From positions 1 to 22,012 of the forward strand of contig CAYQDW010000042.1 of assembly GCA_964416385.1 (NCBI GenBank): a stretch of 22,012 nt of DNA, in the 5' to 3' direction. The notes below the pieces were generated by a model, which worked only from the letters and a program-made list of their open reading frames with translations, was not told where the DNA came from and ran no database searches. Shown here piece by piece: positions 1-6,862 of the stretch. The DNA is from JAUHWL01 sp964416385. Lineage in GTDB: Bacteria > Bacteroidota > Bacteroidia > Flavobacteriales > Schleiferiaceae. Within the stretch, counting starts at the first letter, position 1, and every line of letters starts with the position of its first letter. Made by a program: the position numbers and the translations under genes.

Positions 1-235
1 AATGGCCGTAAAAGGCCGTTATCGGTTTGGCACTGGTAACTTTAAACCAATGTTCGGTGCCGTTAAATGTGGCTTGTACTAACCCGCCCGATGTAGAAAG
101 GGAGTCTGCCGTTGCGCAGGTATTTGCTTTAGTGAAAAGTGAAACAGCCACAATGAAGATGGCTAAGAGAAAGAAGCGTTTAGCGTGTGCTGTGCTGTGC
201 TGTGCTGTGCTGTGCTGTGCTGTAGAGGTTAGCAT
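1..235 (-). CDS. Partial secreted protein, 5' end only, with a 5-bp repeat tract after the start codon
   Basis: Reading the minus strand from the ATG at 235-233 gives an open frame to the window edge, about 78 residues, with the 3' part missing. Residues 1-17 are MLTSTAQHSTAQHSTAH, in which the STAQH repeats come from the DNA tract at 186-223. A signal-peptide-like stretch follows: AKR, then the hydrophobic run FFLLAIFIVAVSLF (about residues 21-34), then polar mature sequence including GTEHWFKVTS. No ATG occurs in this frame after the repeat, so translation must cross the tract unless a rare start is used. The part before the hydrophobic core, about 20 residues, is long for a signal peptide n-region. 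The product is exported, but its function cannot be read from this fragment. It is divergent from thyA with 207 bp between the start codons. I am confident of the frame and the signal peptide, less so of the exact start. Confidence 0.72.
   Translation of the reverse strand, partial: MLTSTAQHSTAQHSTAHAKRFFLLAIFIVAVSLFTKANTCATADSLSTSGGLVQATFNGTEHWFKVTSAKPITAFYGH
186..223. repeat. Pentanucleotide microsatellite (TGTGC)7 plus TGT
   Basis: Seven perfect copies of TGTGC run from 186 to 220, followed by a partial TGT. On the minus strand this reads (GCACA)7, inside the first codons of the partial secreted-protein gene. Because the unit is not a multiple of three, each gain or loss changes the reading frame. 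At seven copies the ATG at 235 is in frame with the signal peptide. At six copies a TAA follows directly after the tract. At eight copies a TAG appears about ten codons after it. Confidence 0.95.
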
Positions 236-412
236 GGTATGGATATTTATATGAAGGCCTAATGTAGCCAGTTGGTTTGAGGTATGCAATGGGTGTAAAG
301 ACTTATTCTTACAAAATGTGTTAAGTCATCAAAGCCAATTTTTTTTCTGATGGTTGTGCAAAAAAGCTAATTTATACTGAGTGTTTTTTCAATTTAGCTC
401 AACTCATTGCCC

Positions 413-420
413 TAAGTTTG
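413..420 (+). promoter_or_regulatory. Candidate Bacteroidota -7 box for thyA-folA
   Basis: TAAGTTTG is an exact match to the Bacteroidota -7 consensus TAnnTTTG. It ends 22 nt before the thyA ATG, so the 5' leader would be short, about 15-20 nt. The expected -33 position holds only a T-rich run (384-390) with no clear TTTG. The rest of 236-442 shows no gene. It must also hold the divergent promoter for the left-edge gene, for which I see no convincing box. Confidence 0.45.
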
Positions 421-442
421 CTCAGTATCAGAAATTAAGTTC

Positions 443-1324
443 ATGCAGCAATACCACGATTTATTGCGCCATGTATTGGCCAATGGCATAAAAAAAGAAG
501 ACCGCACGGGTACCGGAACCATCAGCGTTTTTGGCTACCAGATGCGATTCAATTTGCAGGAAGGTTTTCCCCTGGTTACTACCAAAAAAGTGCACCTTAA
601 AAGCGTGATTCATGAATTGTTGTGGTTTTTAAAAGGCGAAACCAATATTGAATACCTGTGCCAAAACGGGGTGCGCATTTGGGACGACTGGCCCTACGCC
701 GCCTACCAAAAAAGCGATGCATTTGCCGGTGAGGATATTCGGGAGTTTGCCGCAAAAGTTGCTGCAGACCATGACTTTGCCATGAAGTGGGGAAATCTCG
801 GTCCGGTGTACGGTTACCAATGGCGCAGCTGGCCCACACCTGATGGCCGACATGTAGACCAGATAAAGCAGGTAATAGATCAGCTAAAGAATAACCCGGA
901 TAGCCGCAGAATTATTGTGAGTGCCTGGAACCCCGGGCAGATAGACCAAATGGCCTTACCGCCCTGCCACGCCTTCTTCCAGTTTTATGTGGCCGATGGC
1001 AAATTGAGCTGCCAACTTTACCAGCGCAGTGCTGATATCTTCTTGGGTGTTCCCTTCAACATTGCCAGTTATGCCCTTTTGGTCATGATGATTGCGCAGG
1101 TTACCGGCCTTGAATTAGGCGACTTTGTACACACCTTTGGCGATGCCCACATCTACCTGAACCATATGGAACAGGTTAATGAGCAGCTTAGCCGCGATTT
1201 CCGCCCCTTGCCGCAAATGAAATTAAATCCAAATATCACCAACCTGCTAGACTTTACGTATAAAGATTTTGAGTTAGTGGGTTATGATCCGCATCCAACA
1301 ATAAAAGCACCTGTTGCTGTATGA
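443..1324 (+). CDS. thyA: Thymidylate synthase (ThyA)
   Basis: Converts dUMP and 5,10-methylene-THF to dTMP and dihydrofolate in the cytoplasm. The 293-aa protein is full length and all key residues are visible: phosphate-binding R21, R155, R156 and R195 (in YQRSAD); nucleophile C175 in ALPPCHAFFQFYV; D198; N206 in GVPFNIASY; H236 and Y238 in TFGDAHIYLN. After residue 90 these sit exactly 29 positions later than the E. coli equivalents, so a single insertion (around residues 88-120) accounts for the extra length, like the longer ThyA forms of Lactobacillus. The last codons overlap the folA start (ATGA), so the enzyme is translationally linked to the one that recycles its dihydrofolate product. 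A -7 box lies just upstream. Confidence 0.98.
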   Translation: MQQYHDLLRHVLANGIKKEDRTGTGTISVFGYQMRFNLQEGFPLVTTKKVHLKSVIHELLWFLKGETNIEYLCQNGVRIWDDWPYAAYQKSDAFAGEDIREFAAKVAADHDFAMKWGNLGPVYGYQWRSWPTPDGRHVDQIKQVIDQLKNNPDSRRIIVSAWNPGQIDQMALPPCHAFFQFYVADGKLSCQLYQRSADIFLGVPFNIASYALLVMMIAQVTGLELGDFVHTFGDAHIYLNHMEQVNEQLSRDFRPLPQMKLNPNITNLLDFTYKDFELVGYDPHPTIKAPVAV

Positions 1325-1812
1325 AACTCACCGCCATAGCCGCCATAGCCCAGAACGGGGTAATAGGCAACAACAATGACCTGATCTGGCACTTGCCGGA
1401 TGACTTGAAGCACTTCAAGGAATTAACCAATGGGCATATCATAATAATGGGCCGCAAAACCTGGGAGAGCATTGGGGCACGCCCGCTACCAAACCGCAGG
1501 CACATCATCATTACCCGAAATATTGAATATGAGGCGGAAGGCGCAGAAGTTGTAACCACTATTGATGAGGCGCTTGAACTGGCAAAAGGCGATGACCAAC
1601 CTTTTATTGTTGGCGGTGGCGAGATTTATCAATTGGCGATGCCTTTTCTGCAACGCATGGAGCTCACCATTGTACATCATAATTTTGAAGGTGACACCTA
1701 TTTCCCAAATTACAATAACCAAGAGTGGGTAAGTGGTCTAACGCGAAAGCACAGAGCCGATGAAAAACACGCCTATGCTTTTACGTTTGTTCAACTCAAC
1801 AGAAAAAAGTGA
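1321..1812 (+). CDS. folA: Dihydrofolate reductase (FolA)
   Basis: NADPH-dependent reduction of dihydrofolate to tetrahydrofolate, regenerating the cofactor that ThyA oxidises. The 163-aa protein has the usual length. Family marks: N-terminal AIAAIAQNGVIG; WHLPDDLKHFK with the catalytic acid at D28 (E. coli D27); MGRKTWESIG for cofactor and folate binding; LPNRRHIIITR with R59 matching E. coli R57; and VGGGEIYQLAMP, the glycine-rich cofactor loop. The start codon overlaps the thyA stop by 4 bp. The stop codon at 1810-1812 lies 1 bp from the stop of the convergent gene at 1814, so there is no room for a terminator between them. Confidence 0.97.
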   Translation: MKLTAIAAIAQNGVIGNNNDLIWHLPDDLKHFKELTNGHIIIMGRKTWESIGARPLPNRRHIIITRNIEYEAEGAEVVTTIDEALELAKGDDQPFIVGGGEIYQLAMPFLQRMELTIVHHNFEGDTYFPNYNNQEWVSGLTRKHRADEKHAYAFTFVQLNRKK

Positions 1813-1813
1813 T

Positions 1814-2452
1814 TTACCAACCAAACCCAAGGTTTACACCAATAGAAATATGTGGGCTTAAGTAGGTTTCTTGTGAGTCTGAAAGATCAGACTGCATACC
1901 CGTATAAATGTTTTCTGTTTGTACGCGGCGCATCATATATACCAAACCAGCTTGCCCAACTAGCTCTAATATAAAGCCCTTATGTGCACTACTCATTCTA
2001 GAAACTAATAGAAGATAATAGTTTTCATAGCTGATTTTCGCAAGCTCTTTTTCGGCACTCCCGATTTTTCTAAACTCTGAAGTTACATCAAAAGTATTAG
2101 AAGAGAATTGTTTTGTGCCAATTCTGGCACCTAAAGAAAATGCGGGGTTGTTTAGTGTTTTCTCAACACTGAGAAAAGCACCATAACCGTCTGTGGGCTG
2201 ATAGTATAGCGTTGGGAGTAAACTCTTTGCTTTCCGAAATGAATAGAACTGCTGGTAGTAAAACATGCCTAAGCCATTGATTTGCCATCTATTTGGCAGC
2301 CCAATGCCAACTTCAGCTTTAAGCGCTGTTAAGGCAGAAAAAGGATATATTTTGACTTGACCGTTGAATAACTTCTCCCTGCTTATTTGAGTTTCTTGAG
2401 CATTAGCTAGAATGCCACTAAGTAATATAGCTACAAGTAGATATCTTTTCAT
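1814..2452 (-). CDS. Secreted beta-barrel-like envelope protein, unknown function
   Basis: I do not recognise a named family. The start taken here (MKRYLLVAILLSGILANAQ) gives 212 aa and a classic signal peptide ending at ANAQ. An upstream ATG at 2467 would add five residues (MYFGF) before the positive n-region and is less likely. The mature part alternates aromatic and hydrophobic strand-like segments (for example GLGMFYYQQFYSF and ENYYLLLVSRM) and ends HISIGVNLGFGW, with a terminal aromatic residue typical of outer-membrane barrels. It follows clpX by 45 bp on the same strand, where 2471-2484 can form a small GCTTAT/ATAAGC hairpin, and it converges on folA. A small outer-membrane protein is an inference from this pattern. 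Confidence 0.7.
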   Translation of the reverse strand: MKRYLLVAILLSGILANAQETQISREKLFNGQVKIYPFSALTALKAEVGIGLPNRWQINGLGMFYYQQFYSFRKAKSLLPTLYYQPTDGYGAFLSVEKTLNNPAFSLGARIGTKQFSSNTFDVTSEFRKIGSAEKELAKISYENYYLLLVSRMSSAHKGFILELVGQAGLVYMMRRVQTENIYTGMQSDLSDSQETYLSPHISIGVNLGFGW

Positions 2453-2497
2453 GAAGCCAAAGTACAATCCGCTTATTTATAAGCTGTTAAGCGATTA

Positions 2498-3745
2498 TTA
2501 AGAAGCAGCTTTTAACTTTTTTAAGGCGATATGGCCCATTTTTCTGGCTGCATATGCTTTGTCAACTACAAGTATATGTGCATCCCCTTCTTCTGTTACA
2601 GATGGTAGCTCAAACATGTCATCTCTAAAGATGGTTTCACAAATACTGCGTAAACCACGTGCGCCAAGTTTGTATTCTACCGCTTTTTCTACGAGGTAGT
2701 CTAGCGCAGATTCTTCTATTTTCAACGTAATGCCATCCATCGCAAATAGCTTTTCGTATTGCTTCAAAAGCGCGTTTTTGGGTTCTGTAAGAATTTGGCG
2801 CAAGGCATTGCCATCTAATGGATTGAGATAGCTAAGTACGGGCATCCGGCCAATGAGTTCAGGAATTAGGCCAAAAGTCTTTAAATCTTGTGGCGCAACG
2901 TATTGCAAGAAGTTTTCAGTATCAAGCTTTTCGCGCTCTTTTGAAGAGTGAAAACCAACAGTTTGTGTGTTAAGGCGGTTTGCAATATGCCTTTGAATAC
3001 CATCAAAGGCACCACCAGCAATAAACAGAATGTTAGTGGTGTCTACCTCTATAAATTTTTGGTCTGGGTGTTTGCGCCCGCCTTGTGGCGGTACATTAAC
3101 CTTGCTACCCTCAAGTAGCTTTAGCAGGGCCTGTTGCACGCCTTCGCCACTTACATCGCGCGTGATACTCGGGTTATCGCTCTTGCGCGCGATTTTATCT
3201 AGTTCGTCTATAAATACAATACCGCGTTCTGCAGCTTTTACATCATAATTGGCCGCTTGCATTAATCTGGTAAGAATGGTTTCAACATCCTCACCAACAT
3301 ATCCGGCCTCTGTTAGTACGGTAGCATCAACTATGGTAAAAGGTACGTTGAGCATGCGGGCAATGGTACGGGCAAGTAAGGTTTTGCCCGTTCCTGTTTC
3401 GCCCACCATGATGATGTTGCTCTTTTCAATTTCTACTTCACTGGCCTCTGCTTTATGCGTAAGGCGCTTATAGTGGTTATAAACGGCAACAGCAAGCACC
3501 CGTTTTGCTTCATCTTGACCAATAACGTATTGGTCTAAAAAAGCTTTAATGCCAGCAGGTTTTGCTATGGTTAGACCTCCAGCTTCATCGCGTTCGTTTT
3601 GGGCCAATTCTTCTGTTACAATGCTATTGGCTTGCAAAATGCATTGGTCGCAGATGTGGCCACTTATGCCAGCGATTAATATGTTGGTTTCCTTTTTATT
3701 TCGGCCGCAAAAACTACAGGTAAGGTGCTCCTTCGTGTTGCTCAT
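2498..3745 (-). CDS. clpX: ATP-dependent Clp protease ATPase subunit ClpX
   Basis: AAA+ unfoldase that feeds tagged substrates into ClpP in the cytoplasm. The 415-aa protein has an N-terminal zinc-binding domain with C10, C13, C32 and C35; Walker A GETGTGKT (115-122); pore loop GYVG (148-151); Walker B IVFIDE (176-181); an RKH loop (224-226); and the sensor-2 motif GARGLR (361-366). The ClpP-docking loop reads VGF (263-265) rather than the common IGF, a conservative change. It starts 6 bp after the clpP stop, so the two are almost certainly co-transcribed and made together, as expected for partners in one protease. Confidence 0.98.
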   Translation of the reverse strand: MSNTKEHLTCSFCGRNKKETNILIAGISGHICDQCILQANSIVTEELAQNERDEAGGLTIAKPAGIKAFLDQYVIGQDEAKRVLAVAVYNHYKRLTHKAEASEVEIEKSNIIMVGETGTGKTLLARTIARMLNVPFTIVDATVLTEAGYVGEDVETILTRLMQAANYDVKAAERGIVFIDELDKIARKSDNPSITRDVSGEGVQQALLKLLEGSKVNVPPQGGRKHPDQKFIEVDTTNILFIAGGAFDGIQRHIANRLNTQTVGFHSSKEREKLDTENFLQYVAPQDLKTFGLIPELIGRMPVLSYLNPLDGNALRQILTEPKNALLKQYEKLFAMDGITLKIEESALDYLVEKAVEYKLGARGLRSICETIFRDDMFELPSVTEEGDAHILVVDKAYAARKMGHIALKKLKAAS

Positions 3746-3751
3746 CTTGTA

Positions 3752-4426
3752 TTATTTGTCAAGCTTTTTAGACTCCAAAACCTCATCAATCATACCGTAT
3801 TCTTTGGCTTCGCCAGAGGTCATCCAGTAGTCGCGGTCTGAGTCTTTTTCTACTTTGTCAAAAGGCTGCCCTGAATGTGAGGCAATAATCTCATAAAGTT
3901 CTCTTTTGAGTTTTTGTACCTCTTTTAGTGTAATTTCCATTTCACTAACCTGGCCTTGTGCACCACCCATTGGCTGGTGAATCATTACCCGGCTGTGCTT
4001 TAGGGCGGTGCGCTTACCTTTTGCACCTGCGCAAAGTAAAACCGCAGCCATGCTGGCAGCCATTCCTGTGCAAATAGTTGCTACGTCTGGAGATACAACC
4101 TGCATAGTGTCATAAATACCCAAACCAGCATATACGCTACCGCCTGGTGAGTTCATGTAAATTTGGATGTCTTTTTTACTATCTGCACTTTCTAGAAATA
4201 GTAATTGTGCTTGCACAATGTTGGCCACCTGGTCATTGATGCCTGTACCAAGAAATATGATACGATCCATCATTAAACGGCTAAAAACGTCCATTTGGGC
4301 AACGTTTAGCTGGCGCTCTTCAATAATGTAAGGTGTAAGTGAAGACTCAACATATTTATCTACATGCATGCTTTGCAATCCGTGCTCAAGCATGGCATAT
4401 TTCCTGAATTCTTTACCGAAATCCAT
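3752..4426 (-). CDS. clpP: ATP-dependent Clp protease proteolytic subunit ClpP
   Basis: Serine peptidase forming the tetradecameric chamber of ClpXP. The 224-aa protein carries the complete catalytic triad: S125 in GMAASMAAV, H150 in VMIHQPMGG and D199 in DSDRDYW. The spacing equals that of mature E. coli S97/H122/D171, offset by 28. The oxyanion segment MNSPGGSVYAG is also present. The N-terminus is longer than in mature E. coli ClpP, suggesting a propeptide that is removed. It lies between tig (87 bp upstream, separated by a long hairpin) and clpX (6 bp downstream). Confidence 0.98.
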   Translation of the reverse strand: MDFGKEFRKYAMLEHGLQSMHVDKYVESSLTPYIIEERQLNVAQMDVFSRLMMDRIIFLGTGINDQVANIVQAQLLFLESADSKKDIQIYMNSPGGSVYAGLGIYDTMQVVSPDVATICTGMAASMAAVLLCAGAKGKRTALKHSRVMIHQPMGGAQGQVSEMEITLKEVQKLKRELYEIIASHSGQPFDKVEKDSDRDYWMTSGEAKEYGMIDEVLESKKLDK

Positions 4427-4449
4427 TTTATTTAGTTTTTAAATGACAA

Positions 4450-4500
4450 AGGCTCAAGGTATAACTTGCGCCTTAGTTGAGCAAGCTATAACCTGAGCCT
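4450..4500 (-). terminator. Long imperfect hairpin between tig and clpP (attenuator or terminator-like)
   Basis: The arms 4450-4469 and 4481-4500 pair over about 20 positions (outer arm AGGCTCA with TGAGCCT, inner CTTGC with GCAAG), with three non-Watson-Crick positions and an 11-nt loop. On the minus strand the hairpin follows the tig stop and is followed by TTTGTCATTT before clpP, a weak U-rich tail. It could act as a partial terminator, a processing site or a stabilising stem that sets the ratio of trigger factor to ClpP. No -7 box is evident between it and clpP. Confidence 0.6.
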
Positions 4501-4513
4501 TTAAACGATTTAT

Positions 4514-5863
4514 TTAGTGCTGATGTTCTGCCTGATGCTTATAGAATTCATCAACGGTAACTTCCTTAGTATCTAATTTAAAAGCATCTTTAAAGTAGGC
4601 AACCAGTTTTTGGTTATAAATCTGGTCGTTCATACGTTGTGCTTCCTCTCTGTTTTTAAGAACGTTTTCAGCGATTTTGTCTAGTTCTTCATCTGGCATC
4701 ATTTGGCCATACTGCATCATTTGCGCAGTAATGAGTTGTTTGGCGTAGTTACGCAGCTCTTCTTCATTAACGCTAATATCATTTGCTTTGATGATGCGAT
4801 TTTCTATCAGCTGCCAACGCAACGCCTTAATGGTCTGCGGAAACTGTTCTTCAACTTCTTCTGCTGATAATGGTTTATCGCCAGCAGTGCGCAACCACTT
4901 TTTAAGAAATTCTTCTGGCAGATCAAATTTTACGTTGTCAAGGTAGTAGTGATATGCATGGTGGAAGAAATCAGAATCACTCTGGCCAATAAATTGACTT
5001 TCTAACTGGGCCTTTAGTTCGTTTTTAAATTCTTCTTCAGTGCTGGCTTTTCCTTCGCCTAAAACTTTGTCAAATAGTTCTTGGTCTAGTGCGTGTGGTT
5101 CTAGCCTTGAAATTGATTTTAAAGTAAAGCCGAAGCTTTGACTTTGCTCTAGTTTGTCATCCGTAGTGCCAAGTAATCTGGCAAGATTAAAATCAGCTGA
5201 AAAGTCTTTATGCGGGTCAAGGGTTAATTGTTGACCTACTTCTAAATTCAACAAGCTGTTTATGGTTTCTTCTTGGCTAAGGCTGGTTGCTGCAAAGCTG
5301 GCATTTTTTGTGATGCCGCCTTCAACCGGGTTGCCTTCTGCATCAAGCTCTACAAAATCACCATTAAACAAATCTTCTTTTTCTGCCTTTTCTGGCGTTG
5401 ATAGCTTTCCATAGCGCTTGGCTACATCTTCTACGTAGTCATTCACCATTTTGTCATCGGCCACCACTTTCATATAAGAAAGTTTGGTGTTTTTTGGTAG
5501 GGTAACATCAATATTTGGTGTTAGGCCTAATTCAAATTCGAATTCAAAATCTTTTTGGTTGTCCCAGTCTATGTCGCGCTGCTCTATTGGCAACGGGTTG
5601 CCCAAAACATCAAGCTTCTCATCATTCAAATAGTTGTAAACAGCGTCTTGAATAATTTTATTCACTTCATCAATGGCAAGCGGCTTGTAATATTGTTTGC
5701 GAATAAGACCTGCAGGTACTTTTCCTTTTCTAAACCCGGGAATTACGGCATTCTTTCTATAGTTGGCCAATGCCTTTTCTACATTTTCTTTATAATCATC
5801 TTCTTTGATCTCTACCGTTAAAATGGCGTTCAAATCATCGATGTTCTTACGGGTTACATTCAT
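4514..5863 (-). CDS. tig: Trigger factor, ribosome-associated chaperone
   Basis: Binds the ribosome exit tunnel and shields nascent chains. The 449-aa protein starts MNVTRKNIDD and carries the ribosome-binding signature PGFRKGKVP (residues 42-50). A middle segment (about 160-250, KEDLFNGDFVELDAEG onward) fits the FKBP-like PPIase insert, and a long helical C-terminal chaperone region follows (for example AEEVEEQFPQTIKALRWQL). The last residues are His-rich (HKQ/AEHQH type). The order tig-clpP-clpX on one strand is the widely conserved bacterial arrangement. A perfect TAnnTTTG box lies about 60 bp upstream. Sequence divergence from proteobacterial Tig is normal for Bacteroidota. Confidence 0.95.
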   Translation of the reverse strand: MNVTRKNIDDLNAILTVEIKEDDYKENVEKALANYRKNAVIPGFRKGKVPAGLIRKQYYKPLAIDEVNKIIQDAVYNYLNDEKLDVLGNPLPIEQRDIDWDNQKDFEFEFELGLTPNIDVTLPKNTKLSYMKVVADDKMVNDYVEDVAKRYGKLSTPEKAEKEDLFNGDFVELDAEGNPVEGGITKNASFAATSLSQEETINSLLNLEVGQQLTLDPHKDFSADFNLARLLGTTDDKLEQSQSFGFTLKSISRLEPHALDQELFDKVLGEGKASTEEEFKNELKAQLESQFIGQSDSDFFHHAYHYYLDNVKFDLPEEFLKKWLRTAGDKPLSAEEVEEQFPQTIKALRWQLIENRIIKANDISVNEEELRNYAKQLITAQMMQYGQMMPDEELDKIAENVLKNREEAQRMNDQIYNQKLVAYFKDAFKLDTKEVTVDEFYKHQAEHQH

Positions 5864-5923
5864 GATAATGAGCTGTTTACACTTGTGTTATTTGGGTTGT
5901 TTTCCCCTTAAAAAAAGGGAGCG

Positions 5924-5931
5924 CAAATGTA
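5924..5931 (-). promoter_or_regulatory. Candidate -7 box for tig-clpP-clpX
   Basis: On the minus strand this reads TACATTTG, an exact TAnnTTTG match. Transcription would begin near 5918 and give a leader of about 55 nt. That leader could fold a small CCCTT/AAGGG hairpin (about 5904-5920). Only a T-rich run, without a clear TTTG, lies at the -33 distance. Confidence 0.45.
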
Positions 5932-5975
5932 GTGTTTTAATGCGTTAAAAAAAGAAGTATTAAATGGCCCTGCGG

Positions 5976-6380
5976 CTACTTTAAAGCAATGCTAAGGCTT
6001 GTTTTATCGGTAACGGTAAAGGTTTGTTCTGCCAATGATGGTGGGCCAAAGGTGCCCCGCGCATTATTGCTAAAACCATACGGTTCTTTAGGAACCCCAA
6101 CCAAATTGGTATTTAACGTTTCATCTTTATTGATGTCGTGAAAAACAGCTAGCGTATATGCTCCAGGCTTAACATCTTTAATGGTGTACGTCACGTTACC
6201 GGCTTTTGTTACTGGCACAATATAGCCGTTAACCATACTGCCTTTGGTGTCGTTTAAGGCAACCATCAATTGCCCTTTTGCCGTTTGGATGTTTGTAAAA
6301 GTTATGGTAAGTGTTGCCGTTTGTTGCGGAACGAAAAGGTTAAAAAGGATGGCTAGAATGAAGGCGTGCATGCTGTGCAT
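5976..6380 (-). CDS. DUF2141 family exported protein
   Basis: The 134-aa protein has an N-terminal signal peptide (HAFILAILFNLFVP) and the DUF2141 pattern: an early strand with QLMVALND, then PGAYTLAVFHDINKDETLNTN (about 72-92), VGVPKEPYGFSNNA and FGPPSLAEQTF. The family is widespread in Bacteroidota and proteobacteria. Its biochemical role is unknown, and the fold is predicted to be a beta-sandwich in the periplasm or at the surface. The start overlaps the upstream stop by one base (TAATG), which implies translational coupling with the small T9SS type B protein. The ATG at 6371 (M4) is an equally plausible start. It is the last gene of the surface block; a T-rich run follows its stop at 5946-5953, but I see no strong stem. 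Confidence 0.9.
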   Translation of the reverse strand: MHSMHAFILAILFNLFVPQQTATLTITFTNIQTAKGQLMVALNDTKGSMVNGYIVPVTKAGNVTYTIKDVKPGAYTLAVFHDINKDETLNTNLVGVPKEPYGFSNNARGTFGPPSLAEQTFTVTDKTSLSIALK

Positions 6381-6772
6381 TAACGAATTAACACCAAACT
6401 GCCATTTTTAGCTTCTGTAGTTTTAGCTGAAGATGCATCTTGCACCCAAGTGGCTGATACCTGCCATAGATAAACACCTTCTTTAAGTTGGCGCCCGTCA
6501 TAGGTGCCGTCCCAGGTTTCGGTAATCTCATTGGCTTCAAATACGAGCCTGCCCCAGCGATCAAAAATTTTCATTTCGAAGGTTACCAGATTACAACCAC
6601 CAGTTAGAGAAACATAAAACAGATCATTTACCCCATCATTATTGGGCGTAAATGCGTTAGGGGCGATGATTTTGCAGCTTGCTGTAGGCTCAATACCAAA
6701 GTTTTTTTGTTGTGCACGCGCGGTGTTCACAACAAAGAAAAGAAGAAGTATTATGGCTACTAGATTTTTCAC
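6380..6772 (-). CDS. Minimal secreted protein consisting mainly of a T9SS type B (gliding-motility-type) sorting domain
   Basis: The 130-aa protein has a signal peptide (MKNLVAIILLLFFVVNTARA) and, from about residue 38, the full pattern of the gliding-motility-associated C-terminal domain: PNAFTPNNDGVND (38-50), FDRWGRLVFE (70-79), WDG (87-89), GVYLW (99-103) and the closing strand GSLVLIR. Such domains normally sit at the end of very large adhesins and direct export by T9SS. Here only about 16 residues lie between the predicted signal cleavage site and the domain, so there is almost no cargo. The gene overlaps the DUF2141 start by one base. Two cysteines (C33 and C60) could pair. Either the domain is itself the functional product, or this is the remnant of a longer protein. 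Confidence 0.9.
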   Translation of the reverse strand: MKNLVAIILLLFFVVNTARAQQKNFGIEPTASCKIIAPNAFTPNNDGVNDLFYVSLTGGCNLVTFEMKIFDRWGRLVFEANEITETWDGTYDGRQLKEGVYLWQVSATWVQDASSAKTTEAKNGSLVLIR

Positions 6773-6779
6773 AGCTCAA

Positions 6780-6787
6780 CAAATGTA
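6780..6787 (-). promoter_or_regulatory. Candidate -7 box for the small T9SS type B gene and DUF2141
   Basis: On the minus strand this is TACATTTG, an exact TAnnTTTG match, ending only 7 nt before the ATG at 6772. If used, the transcript would be nearly leaderless. No -33 element is visible at the right distance. The box lies in the 90-bp gap after the NHL lipoprotein gene, so the last two genes of the block may have their own promoter. Confidence 0.3.
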
Positions 6788-6862
6788 ACTAAATGTGCGG
6801 GTCTGTTAACTACATTTTACCCAATAGCCATGAGATTTAGTGTGCGCCTATTACCAAAGAGT

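Noticed and set aside
186..223. CRISPR or minisatellite array
   Set aside because: The unit is 5 bp, uninterrupted and without spacers; it is a simple microsatellite.
27..254. Plus-strand open frame across the TGTGC tract (75 codons, Cys/Ala/Val-rich)
   Set aside because: It is created by the microsatellite (repeating LCCAV) and lies opposite a frame with a clear signal peptide and mature sequence on the minus strand.
236..442. Promoter for the left-edge repeat-containing gene
   Set aside because: Only 7-of-8 or poorer matches to TAnnTTTG were found on the minus strand (for example TGGCTTTG at 330-337), without a -33 partner; not strong enough to annotate.
597..853. Antisense open frames inside thyA
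   Set aside because: They mirror a full-length, fully conserved ThyA and show no protein-like composition or motifs of their own.
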